In this document: in pieces, positions 6,173-12,478 of the stretch
Numbering within the stretch: position 1 is the stretch's first letter
Layout: each line of letters starts with the position of its first letter
Assembly: GCA_009785875.1 (NCBI GenBank)
Contig: WQUF01000218.1
Location: 1 to 12,478, forward strand
Length of the DNA stretch: 12,478 nucleotides
Source of the DNA: Oscillospiraceae bacterium
GTDB taxonomy: Bacteria; Bacillota; Clostridia; Clostridiales; Clostridiaceae
Direction of reading: 5' to 3'
Notes under the pieces: generated by a model
Databases searched by the model: none
What the model was told of the DNA's origin: nothing
The model's input: only the letters and a program-made list of their open reading frames with translations
Translations under genes and position numbers: made by a program

Positions 6173-6261
6173 ATGTTTATTTGGAGTCTAATAAAGAAAA
6201 AGAAATAAATACTACTATTAACTATTACCAGTATTCATTATTCATTATTCACTATCTCAAT

Positions 6262-7503
6262 TCACTTTCTTACTTGTCCATTCCCATAAATAATATATTT
6301 TTGAGATGTCAATTGCAAAAGTCCAATAGGTCCCCTTGCATGAAGTTTTTGATTGCTTATTCCAATTTCAGCACCAAATCCAAATTCAAATCCATCTGTG
6401 AATCTGGTTGAAGCATTCACATACACGGCAGCAGCATCGATTCTCTCTAGAAATGCTCTTGCATGTTCATAGTTTTCAGTTACAATAGCTTCAGAATGGT
6501 GAGTGCCGTATTTATTTATATGATCAACTGCTTCATCAAACCCTTTTGTGATTTTAACAGCGATTATCATATCCAAAAATTCTGTTTCATAATCTTTTTC
6601 AGTAGCCTTTTTTGCAAAAGGTACTAGTTTACAAGTTTTTTCACATCCTCTGATTTCTACACCTAAATCGTGAAGTATCCCTGCAATACGTGGTACAAAC
6701 TCTGTGGCTTGTCTTTCATCTACAAGTAAATTTTCAATAGCATTGCACACTCCTGGTCTCTGAGTCTTTGCATTTATGGTTATCTTCTCAGCCATATCCA
6801 AATCAGCAAACTCATCCACATAAACGTGATTGTTTCCGGCAGTAGCCATTATAACAGGAATTGAAGAATGCTCTAAAATTATTTTCTTTAAACCTTCGCC
6901 GCCTCTGGGGATCAATAAATCGATGTATTTATCCATTTTTAAAAGTTCAATGGTGGATTCCCTATTTGTATCGCTTACAATTTGCACGCAATCTCTTGAA
7001 ACGTGAGCTTCATCCAAAGCTTCTGTGATAGCTTCTGCGATTGCTAAATTTGAATTAATAGCTTCCTTCCCGCCTTTTAAAATGACGCAATTACCTGATT
7101 TTAAAGTGAGTCCAGCCACGTCAGCAGTGACATTAGGTCTTGATTCGTATATTACTGCTATAACACCGATAGGTACTCTCCTCATTCCAATTTCAAGCCC
7201 GTTAGGTCTACGAAATCCTCCGGTTATCTCTCCAATAGGGTCGGGAAGTTCAGCAATCTGTCTAAGTCCATCTGCCATGGCTTCAATTCTACTTTTGTTT
7301 AAAGTGAGCCTGTCGATCAATGCATTAGTTAGCTTATTTTCTTTTCCATTTTTAATGTCGATTTCATTTTTGCTGATTATATTTACCTCATTTTTGATTA
7401 TATTGTCAGCAATCTTTCTGAGGGCTAAATTCTTCTTATCGGTGGACATATATGCTAACTTATAAGATGCTTCTTTCGCTCTTTTGCATATTTCTAATAT
7501 CAT
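6262..7503 (-). CDS. proA: Glutamate-5-semialdehyde dehydrogenase (gamma-glutamyl phosphate reductase)
   Basis: A 413-residue cytoplasmic enzyme for step two of proline synthesis: it reduces gamma-glutamyl phosphate with NADPH to glutamate-5-semialdehyde. The aldehyde-dehydrogenase fold is clear: GVIAVIYESRPNVTADV (113-129), LKSGNCVILKGGKEA (134-148), the catalytic Cys253 in QRPGVCNAIENLL, and the end FGFGAEIGISNQKLHARGP (374-392). The length is normal. The segment before the catalytic Cys reads VIMATAGNNHVYVD (217-230), where the usual form is close to ETGVGNCHVYVD, so this stretch differs from the consensus. The start ATG lies one base after the proB stop with AAGGAG in front, a tight proBA operon. 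Confidence 0.95.
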   Translation of the reverse strand: MILEICKRAKEASYKLAYMSTDKKNLALRKIADNIIKNEVNIISKNEIDIKNGKENKLTNALIDRLTLNKSRIEAMADGLRQIAELPDPIGEITGGFRRPNGLEIGMRRVPIGVIAVIYESRPNVTADVAGLTLKSGNCVILKGGKEAINSNLAIAEAITEALDEAHVSRDCVQIVSDTNRESTIELLKMDKYIDLLIPRGGEGLKKIILEHSSIPVIMATAGNNHVYVDEFADLDMAEKITINAKTQRPGVCNAIENLLVDERQATEFVPRIAGILHDLGVEIRGCEKTCKLVPFAKKATEKDYETEFLDMIIAVKITKGFDEAVDHINKYGTHHSEAIVTENYEHARAFLERIDAAAVYVNASTRFTDGFEFGFGAEIGISNQKLHARGPIGLLQLTSQKYIIYGNGQVRK

Positions 7504-7504
7504 A

Positions 7505-8320
7505 TTAACATCTCCTTCTTACAAATAAAGTTCCTACCTGTTTTTCATTTAAAATATCTCTAATTATGTTTGGGTTTTCACCATTGACGATGATCATGTC
7601 GATTCCTTTTTCATTAGCTATTTTAGCAGCTCTTATCTTTGTAACAAATCCTCCAGTTCCAAATTTTGATCCGGCATCTCCTGCAGATTTTTCAATATTT
7701 TCATCGATATTTTCAATAACTGGTATATACTTTGCATCGGGATTCTTTTTTGGATCGTCATCGTACATACCATCGGTATCAGTAAATAAAACAAGTAAAT
7801 CAGCACTTACAATTATAGAAACATATGCAGATAAAGTATCATTATCGCCAAAATTAGTGAGGTGTAAGATTTCCTCGATTGAAATTGCATCATTTTCATT
7901 GACAATAGGTAAAATATTGCTCTCAATTAATGAATTCATCATATTTGTAGCATTACTTAAAGAAATTTCATCTTCAATTACACTTTTTGTAAGCAATACT
8001 TGTCCTACTGAATGTCCATATTTTGAAAAAAGTGTGCTGTACATATACATGAGTTCACACTGTCCTACAGCTGCCACAGCTTGTTTTTCAGGGATGTTTG
8101 ATAACTTTTCTTTCATGTTTAATTTTGACATCCCAACTGCTATTGCTCCTGAAGTTACGAGGACAATCTCTCTTCCAGAATTTAACAAATCTGATATTAA
8201 AAATGCTAAATCATCAATCCACTTTAGGTTCATTTTGCCATTTTCATAAGTCAGTGTGGATGAGCCGACTTTTATGACAATTCTCTTCGACTTTGCTATC
8301 CTTTTTATATGATTTTCCAA
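7505..8320 (-). CDS. proB: Glutamate 5-kinase (short form, no PUA domain)
   Basis: A 271-residue amino-acid kinase for step one of proline synthesis: it phosphorylates glutamate with ATP to gamma-glutamyl phosphate. Motifs are IVIKVGSSTL (14-23), VTSGAIAVG (55-63), NENDAIS (141-147), NFGDNDTLSA (156-165), LFTDTDGMYDDDP (178-190) and GTGGFVTKIRAA (221-232). The E. coli enzyme is about 367 residues because of a C-terminal PUA domain; this one ends right after the kinase domain, like several Firmicute forms. The start is a TTG at 8320, with AGGGTGAT four bases upstream; no ATG in a suitable place exists. Proline feedback inhibition is expected from the family but is not visible here. Confidence 0.95.
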   Translation of the reverse strand: MENHIKRIAKSKRIVIKVGSSTLTYENGKMNLKWIDDLAFLISDLLNSGREIVLVTSGAIAVGMSKLNMKEKLSNIPEKQAVAAVGQCELMYMYSTLFSKYGHSVGQVLLTKSVIEDEISLSNATNMMNSLIESNILPIVNENDAISIEEILHLTNFGDNDTLSAYVSIIVSADLLVLFTDTDGMYDDDPKKNPDAKYIPVIENIDENIEKSAGDAGSKFGTGGFVTKIRAAKIANEKGIDMIIVNGENPNIIRDILNEKQVGTLFVRRRC

Positions 8321-8368
8321 ATTATCACCCTTAAAAGTAAATTGTTATGAATAAAAGTTTACAACATT

Positions 8369-8398
8369 ATTATATTATAAACAATAAGATAATGTTAA
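8369..8398 (-). promoter_or_regulatory. Probable proBA promoter
   Basis: On the minus strand TTAACA (8398-8393) and TATAAT (8374-8369) are 18 bases apart; a second TATAAT overlaps at 8379-8374. The start of proB lies about 50 bases downstream. The -35 box touches the T-run of the terminator at 8401-8432. Confidence 0.6.
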
Positions 8399-8432
8399 AA
8401 ATAGAAAGCAGGTTTTGATTCCTGCTTTCTAT
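8397..8432 (-). terminator. Strong intrinsic terminator after the small gene
   Basis: A perfect 12-bp stem (ATAGAAAGCAGG, 8401-8412, with its complement at 8421-8432), an 8-base loop and TTTT on the minus strand (8400-8397). It begins one base after the small gene's stop codon (8436-8434), so it ends the small gene, and the ABC operon if that transcript reads through. Confidence 0.85.
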
Positions 8433-8433
8433 T

Positions 8434-8586
8434 TTATGAATTCGTATTTTTTTCGTGTGAGTTCTCATGTAGACCCTTTTTTTCACCATGTATAGTTCCA
8501 GTATCTTCGTGGTCTTTAGGTTCCATCCTTCTATATTCTGGATCGGTCTTTTCATTTTCTCTTGTTCTGTTTTTATTATCTTTCAT
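8434..8586 (-). CDS. Small highly charged protein of unknown function (50 residues)
   Basis: The protein begins MKDNKNRTRENEKTDPEYRR and ends HGEKKGLHENSHEKNTNS. It is very rich in Lys, Glu, Asp, Asn and His, with no hydrophobic stretch, so it is probably soluble and disordered. I do not recognise a family. The start is ATG 8586-8584, because AAGGAAGG lies nine bases upstream; an ATG further up at 8619-8617 falls in the inverted repeat and has no such site. A strong terminator begins one base after the stop. These two signals make a real gene likely. It follows the ABC permease gene on the same strand and may be read from that operon or separately. Confidence 0.6.
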   Translation of the reverse strand: MKDNKNRTRENEKTDPEYRRMEPKDHEDTGTIHGEKKGLHENSHEKNTNS

Positions 8587-8610
8587 TGTTTTTACCTTCC
8601 TTAATAATAA

Positions 8611-8635
8611 TCTGTACAAGGATATCTTGTACAGA
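8611..8635. repeat. 10-bp inverted repeat between the permease and the small gene
   Basis: TCTGTACAAG (8611-8620) is perfectly complementary to CTTGTACAGA (8626-8635) across five bases. On the minus strand it is followed by TTATTATTAA, a poor T-run. It may be a leaky terminator of the ABC operon, letting some transcription into the small gene, or a dyad operator. Confidence 0.55.
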
Positions 8636-8651
8636 AAATTAAAATTTATTC

Positions 8652-9416
8652 CTAAATGGATTTATATTTAGAAAAAATTTTTACAGTTAAGAAATAAAAC
8701 AATAATCCAGAGATGAGGTAAACTAAAGCAATTGGTATTGTGGAACTATTGAGTATTTGCATTGCATTAGCATCTGTGATTTCATTGCTCAATATTTTTC
8801 CTAAATTTCCTTGAATAGCTAAAGTTAATGCTAAAACCGCAATTTGAACTATTCCGCACACATAATAAAATATGATATAAGCTATTACGCTGATGACAAC
8901 TCCATTGTAATTATTTTTTTTAAGCTTTGCATAGACAGATAAGCTTATTGAAAACGCCATCAGCATTGCTACAAAAATAAACTGAGTGCTTATTGAAGCT
9001 ATCGTAAAAGGAACCAATTGTTTTAGTATATCTAAAAGACCTGTTAGATTTCCATTGGAATTCAATAAAATCGCCCAATAAAACATTAAAAATGCAATAC
9101 AAATTAAGCCCCAAATCAATGAAGTAAATATTTTTGAAAATACTATATTGTTTACTTTTGATGGAATAGTAAAGGTAAAATAGCTCTCATTTTTGGTCAT
9201 AGTATTGTAGAAATATAGAATTCTAACTATGGCAAATGTTGCAAAAAGTGCTATGGTGGCAAAAAGGCTTACTATTATTATCAAAGAGTTTAAAATACCA
9301 TTATTAAATGTCATCAATATAAGGGATAGCCCTAAAAATACAGCCATTGAAATTATGATTGTGAGTATAATCTGAGAACCTGACTTAAAATCATATTTTA
9401 ATAATTTGCTCAACAT
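8652..9416 (-). CDS. ABC-2-type transporter permease
   Basis: A 254-residue integral membrane protein with six predicted membrane helices, at about 16-36, 41-68, 96-118, 134-161, 170-202 and 226-247. The N-terminal MLSKLLKYDFKSG is the usual cytoplasmic start of ABC-2 permeases of this class. It pairs with the ATPase encoded just upstream, whose gene overlaps it by seven bases, so both are translated together. The role inferred from context is an exporter or membrane-bound stress system of the GntR/YtrA type; the substrate cannot be told. An alternative is a lantibiotic-immunity-type permease. Confidence 0.88.
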   Translation of the reverse strand: MLSKLLKYDFKSGSQIILTIIISMAVFLGLSLILMTFNNGILNSLIIIVSLFATIALFATFAIVRILYFYNTMTKNESYFTFTIPSKVNNIVFSKIFTSLIWGLICIAFLMFYWAILLNSNGNLTGLLDILKQLVPFTIASISTQFIFVAMLMAFSISLSVYAKLKKNNYNGVVISVIAYIIFYYVCGIVQIAVLALTLAIQGNLGKILSNEITDANAMQILNSSTIPIALVYLISGLLFYFLTVKIFSKYKSI

Positions 9417-10108
9417 TTAAATACCTCCCTAAAGACACCATCTATAGATTTATTATTTTTTAATCTGATATTTTCAGCATCGTCATCTAATACTTTTTCA
9501 CCATTTTTAATGAAGATGACTTTATCGATAATGTGCTCGATATCGCTGATTAAGTGAGTGGATATTAATAAGGATCCATCTTCGTGATAGTTTTTGATTA
9601 TAGTTTCGATGATGAAATCCCTCGCTGCCGGATCTACCCCTGCAATAGGTTCGTCAAATATATACAGTTTAGCCTGCCTTGCCATAGTTAAAACAAGTTG
9701 CAATTTTTCCCTATTTCCTTTTGAAAGCTGTTTGATGCGATCTTTCTCATCTAAACCAACAACTTTTAGCATCTCTAAAGCTTTCACTTTATCAAAGGAT
9801 TTAAAAAATTCGCTGTACATGTTTAGTGTACTAATTATTTTCATATCAGTTCTTAAAAAATCCACATCCGGTAAATAAGATATGAATTCTTTTGTGCTTG
9901 TACTTATTTTTTCTCCACATATGGATACTTCGCCAGTAAAATCGTCTATTAAAGAATTTACTATTTTGATTAAGGTTGTCTTACCGCTCCCGTTTGGACC
10001 TAAGAGACCCGTAATTGAACCCTTTTCTACGCTAAAGCTTAAATCATTTAAAGCTTTTTTTATGCCATAAAACTTTGTTACATTAGAAACCTTTAAAATT
10101 TCACTCAT
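9410..10108 (-). CDS. ABC transporter ATP-binding protein (YtrB-like)
   Basis: A 232-residue ATPase: Walker A GPNGSGKT (37-44), signature LSKGN (128-132, in place of LSGGQ), Walker B LYIFDEP (148-154), D-loop AGVDP (156-160) and H-loop His185 in STHL. The Q-loop region reads ISYLPDVDFL (76-85), without the usual Gln, as I recall for YtrB-like proteins. The ATG start has AAAGGAG 11 bases upstream and overlaps the end of gntR by eight bases, and the gene overlaps the permease gene. Three overlapping genes mean one operon. It energises the permease next door. Confidence 0.92.
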   Translation of the reverse strand: MSEILKVSNVTKFYGIKKALNDLSFSVEKGSITGLLGPNGSGKTTLIKIVNSLIDDFTGEVSICGEKISTSTKEFISYLPDVDFLRTDMKIISTLNMYSEFFKSFDKVKALEMLKVVGLDEKDRIKQLSKGNREKLQLVLTMARQAKLYIFDEPIAGVDPAARDFIIETIIKNYHEDGSLLISTHLISDIEHIIDKVIFIKNGEKVLDDDAENIRLKNNKSIDGVFREVFKC

Positions 10109-10472
10109 CCTTATGATCTCCTTTTAAATATTCGCTTATTATATTAAGGCATTCCTTTTCATCGATACCCATCTGATTCATATTATGAAAAAAATCCTTG
10201 ATGATGCTACAAATCATATTTTTTTTTAATTCGTCTATGATTTTAGCGTCTTTAGTCACATACCTTCCGCTGGTCCTTTCTGAATAGAGGATTTTTTCCA
10301 TTTCAAGATAGTTAAAAGCTCTTTGGACAGTATTTGGATTAACATTCACTTCCTCTGCAAACTCTCTCACTGACTTTATTTTATCGCCACATTTTAATTC
10401 TCCTTTGATTATTTTTTGCTTAACAATGTCACCAATTTGCTGATAAATAGGTATACTATTATTAAACTCCAC
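10101..10472 (-). CDS. GntR-family regulator, YtrA subfamily
   Basis: A 123-residue repressor. Residues 7-75 form the winged helix: PIYQQIGDIVKQKIIKGEL, then KSVREFAEEVNVNPNTVQRAFNYLE (recognition region) and the wing SERTSGRYV. The short C-terminal helical part (about 76-123) fits the YtrA subfamily, which has a small dimerisation domain rather than a large ligand domain. The start is GTG 10472, with AGGTGAT ending three bases before it, matching the 16S tail well. It is the first gene of the gntR-ABC operon and probably represses itself at the operator just upstream. The signal it senses is unknown; related systems respond to envelope-active antibiotics. Confidence 0.92.
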   Translation of the reverse strand: MEFNNSIPIYQQIGDIVKQKIIKGELKCGDKIKSVREFAEEVNVNPNTVQRAFNYLEMEKILYSERTSGRYVTKDAKIIDELKKNMICSIIKDFFHNMNQMGIDEKECLNIISEYLKGDHKDE

Positions 10473-10485
10473 TTTATCACCTACT

Positions 10486-10523
10486 TTGTATTATTGTATT
10501 AATTAAATAATACAATAATACAA
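10486..10523. promoter_or_regulatory. GntR operator: four TTGTATTA half-sites
   Basis: TTGTATTATTGTATTA (10486-10501) is two direct copies of TTGTATTA, and it is repeated as a perfect 16-base inverted copy at 10508-10523, six bases away. This gives four half-sites in a symmetric array 14 bases before the gntR start codon. It overlaps the spacer, the putative -10 box and the start point of the gntR promoter, where bound repressor would block transcription. Binding by this GntR protein is inferred. Confidence 0.75.
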
Positions 10524-10535
10524 CCAACTTGTCAA
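10507..10535 (-). promoter_or_regulatory. gntR-ABC operon promoter
   Basis: On the minus strand a perfect TTGACA (10535-10530) is followed after 17 bases by TATTTA (10512-10507), a poor -10 box. The perfect -35 box and the operator covering the rest support it. Confidence 0.55.
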
Positions 10536-10577
10536 TACTAAATTAAAAAATTACTCATGTTTATTTTAATTTAGTAT
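10535..10577. repeat. 14-bp inverted repeat between divergent promoters
   Basis: ATACTAAATTAAAA (10535-10548) is perfectly complementary to TTTTAATTTAGTAT (10564-10577), 15 bases apart. Its left end touches the gntR -35 box. A 12-base palindrome, TAGTATATACTA (10572-10583), overlaps its right end and leads into TATAAT (10582-10587), a possible -10 box for the surface protein gene. It may be a shared control site; low-complexity AT sequence makes this uncertain. Confidence 0.5.
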
Positions 10578-10676
10578 ATACTATAATTAGTCAAAATGTG
10601 CATTTTATTATTACTATTATGAATAAAAATTAATTTAATTAAATATAATAAAGATGATGAGTTAGGAGTGGATGCT

Positions 10677-12478
10677 GTGAAGAAATTTAAGAGAACATAT
10701 TTGATTATATTTGCTTTGATTCTCACATTTATAATAGATTTTTTTGATTTAAAGCCTGCTTTTGTGCAAGCAGCTACAGCAGATGTTACAGTTACAGAAC
10801 ATTATCAGACAACTGATGGTAAACCTATTCCTGGTCAGGTAGATACCACTACTATTGTGTCCTCAGGAGAAGATTATAATAAAACCGTACTAGTTATCCC
10901 AGGTTATACTGCATCAAAGTATATTGTCTCCACCTTCCCTGTTCCAGTTTCAATAATAGGACCCACAGTAACAGTACCAGCTTCGTATTTTAGTGGAGAT
11001 TTTGCAGTTACTTTCCAATATTTAGTTGGAGATAATGTTACCTCTGGTTCGACAAGTTATACAATTACAGAGCACTATCAGGATACTGATGGGAAAACGC
11101 TTCAAGGGGACACAACAAGCATTGTGAATTCAGGACAAGATTATACTAAAACCGTATCAATTATTCCAGGTTATACTGCAGTGAATTATATTACTCCTGC
11201 AGGGACATTTCAGATAACAGATACTTCAGTAACTATAAGTAACATATTTATTAGTTCTGATATAGAAGTCACTTATCAATATGCAGCTGGAGAAGATGCT
11301 ACTTCTGGTCCAATAAGCTGTACAGTTACAGAACATTATAAAACAACAATTGGAGATACGATTCAAGGAGATAATACTGTCATTGTTACACAAGGTGATA
11401 ATTATAGTAAAGATGCACCAGATATTCCTGGTTATACTGCTGTGGATATAATTATTGCTGGTACAGCAACAGGATCGACTACAGTAAGTACTCCTATTTA
11501 TGCAGATACTGAAATCACTTTTGTATATGATGTTGATTCAGAAAACACTACAGATGCCCCTGTAATAGGAGACCATACAATTACAGAAGAATATCAAACA
11601 ACAAGTGGAGTTACTATTCATGCTGATACCTATACTACTGTTGCAGATGGTGGATCTTATGATAAAGATGCTCTAGCTATTCCAGATTATTTAGCTGTGG
11701 ATGTGTTGGATCCTAATGGGATTTCATTAAAAAGTACTGGGATACTAATGGATCATGTCTATACTGATTTAACTGTAACTTTTTTATATGTTGATGACAA
11801 AAACAACAATGGCATAGATGATGCGGATGAAAATTCTACTGTAGTAGAGAAATTTCAGAAAGAGGATGGAACTCCTATAGCAGAAGATATTGCTACAGTA
11901 GTTGAATTTGGTGGAAGTTTTGATGCAGTTCCACTTGTAATAGAAAATTATGTTTTTACTAATTCAATAATGTTTAATGGTGAACCAAAAAGTGGATCAT
12001 CACTGCAAATAACCTCAATAACGGAAAATGTAGAAGTGATCTATATTTATAAAGATGATACCGGATTCAATATAACTGAAAAATATCAAGATGAAGATGG
12101 AGCGGAACTACAACCAGATACAGTAACTAATGTCCCTAGAAACGGAAGCTATGCAAAAGATGCGCCTCCAATAGATGGTTATACTCCTGTTGCTAGTAAA
12201 ATAGATGGAGTATTACAATCTGGATATAACGTTTCTACTGATAGTGTTGAAAGTGATGCTGAAATAATCTTTATCTATGCTCCAGTTAACTTGGATACAA
12301 CAGAGGACACAACTTCAGTAGATACCACAGAAAATACAACTGAGGACACAACTTCAGTAGATACCACAGAAAATACAACAGAGGATACAACTTCAGTAGA
12401 TACAACAGAAGATACGACTTTTAATACAACTTCAGTAGATACAACAGAAGATACGACTTTTAATACAACTTCAGTTGA
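10677..12478 (+). CDS. Secreted MucBP-repeat surface protein, partial (C-terminus beyond the right edge)
   Basis: The frame stays open from GTG 10677 to the edge: 600 codons. TTAGGAG (10662-10668) is eight bases before this GTG and selects it over a GTG at 10668. The N-terminus KKFKRTYLIIFALILTFII is a signal peptide with a likely cut after FVQA. Six MucBP-like repeats of about 75-90 residues follow, starting near residues 39, 130, 217, 302, 389 and 466. Each begins with a form of VTEHYQTTDG, has a central IPGYTA-like motif and ends in a VTFxY-like strand. DKNNNGIDDADE, before repeat five, resembles a calcium-binding loop. From about residue 540 a Thr/Asp/Glu-rich stalk begins. MucBP proteins usually bind mucins or other glycans, and a sorting signal or membrane anchor would be expected past the edge. 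Confidence 0.88.
   Translation, partial: MKKFKRTYLIIFALILTFIIDFFDLKPAFVQAATADVTVTEHYQTTDGKPIPGQVDTTTIVSSGEDYNKTVLVIPGYTASKYIVSTFPVPVSIIGPTVTVPASYFSGDFAVTFQYLVGDNVTSGSTSYTITEHYQDTDGKTLQGDTTSIVNSGQDYTKTVSIIPGYTAVNYITPAGTFQITDTSVTISNIFISSDIEVTYQYAAGEDATSGPISCTVTEHYKTTIGDTIQGDNTVIVTQGDNYSKDAPDIPGYTAVDIIIAGTATGSTTVSTPIYADTEITFVYDVDSENTTDAPVIGDHTITEEYQTTSGVTIHADTYTTVADGGSYDKDALAIPDYLAVDVLDPNGISLKSTGILMDHVYTDLTVTFLYVDDKNNNGIDDADENSTVVEKFQKEDGTPIAEDIATVVEFGGSFDAVPLVIENYVFTNSIMFNGEPKSGSSLQITSITENVEVIYIYKDDTGFNITEKYQDEDGAELQPDTVTNVPRNGSYAKDAPPIDGYTPVASKIDGVLQSGYNVSTDSVESDAEIIFIYAPVNLDTTEDTTSVDTTENTTEDTTSVDTTENTTEDTTSVDTTEDTTFNTTSVDTTEDTTFNTTSV
12309..12478 (+). repeat. 39-bp tandem repeat in the surface-protein stalk (over 4 copies, continues past the edge)
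   Basis: The units start at 12309, 12348, 12387, 12426 and 12465 (cut by the edge). Each encodes 13 residues: TTSVDTTENTTED in copies 1-2 and TTSVDTTEDTTFN in copies 3-4. The period is a multiple of three, so copy-number change keeps the frame and would vary stalk length. The high identity between copies suggests recent expansion. Confidence 0.9.

Noticed and set aside
6225..6255. ATTCATT repeats near the proA end as a CRISPR or iteron array
   Set aside because: Only three or four imperfect copies of a 7-base AT-rich word with no spacers; more likely low-complexity sequence.
7025..8249. Long plus-strand frames opposite proA and proB (7025-7465 and 7566-8249)
   Set aside because: They are antisense shadows of two clearly functional genes and show no recognisable protein features.
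1..12478. tRNA, rRNA, CRISPR arrays or a complete insertion sequence
   Set aside because: I saw no cloverleaf, rRNA-like stretch, spaced repeat array or intact transposase with terminal repeats anywhere in the window.

Overview
The window is AT-rich Gram-positive DNA, most likely from a clostridial-type Firmicute. The evidence is strong AGGAGG- or GGTGAT-type ribosome binding sites before nearly every gene, GTG and TTG starts, sigma-A-like promoters, a proB without a PUA domain, a GntR/YtrA-type ABC operon and a Gram-positive MucBP-type surface protein. The exact genus cannot be fixed from this sequence.

Layout, left to right. A hypothetical gene runs off the left edge (minus, 1-271). Divergent from it are a DUF2164 gene and a UbiA/MenA-type prenyltransferase (442-1631). 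A 440-base non-coding region follows. Its right half is an intact drug-responsive leader (1883-2064) for an Erm-type 23S rRNA methyltransferase (2070-2846). The leader has a TTGACA-N17-TAAGAT promoter, a nine-codon peptide MGTKIRLRK with an RLR stall motif, an intrinsic terminator starting right after the leader stop codon, and outer helices that reach the erm ribosome binding site. Next come two eroded genes: an ATP-binding regulator that has lost most of its AlbA_2 domain in frame (3020-3982), and a metallophosphoesterase pseudogene (3996-4774) with a lost start codon, a lost metal ligand and an internal frame-disrupting deletion. An Rpn-type PD-(D/E)XK nuclease gene (5095-6018) sits between two related hairpins.

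The right half is ordered and mostly on the minus strand. proB-proA (8320 to 6262) form the first two steps of proline synthesis and end at a strong terminator. A YtrA-like cassette, gntR - ABC ATPase - ABC permease (10472 to 8652), has overlapping genes and starts at a 38-base operator of four TTGTATTA half-sites overlapping its promoter. A 50-codon, highly charged small gene with its own ribosome binding site and terminator lies between this cassette and proB. Divergent from gntR, a large secreted MucBP-repeat surface protein starts at a GTG at 10677 and continues past the right edge with a 39-base tandem repeat.

How the parts work together: proB and proA are one pathway. The gntR cassette is a self-regulated exporter-type system, perhaps sensing cell-envelope stress. 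The erm leader and gene form a self-contained antibiotic-response unit and are the most interesting element here. The block from about 3000 to 6200 looks like accessory DNA undergoing decay.
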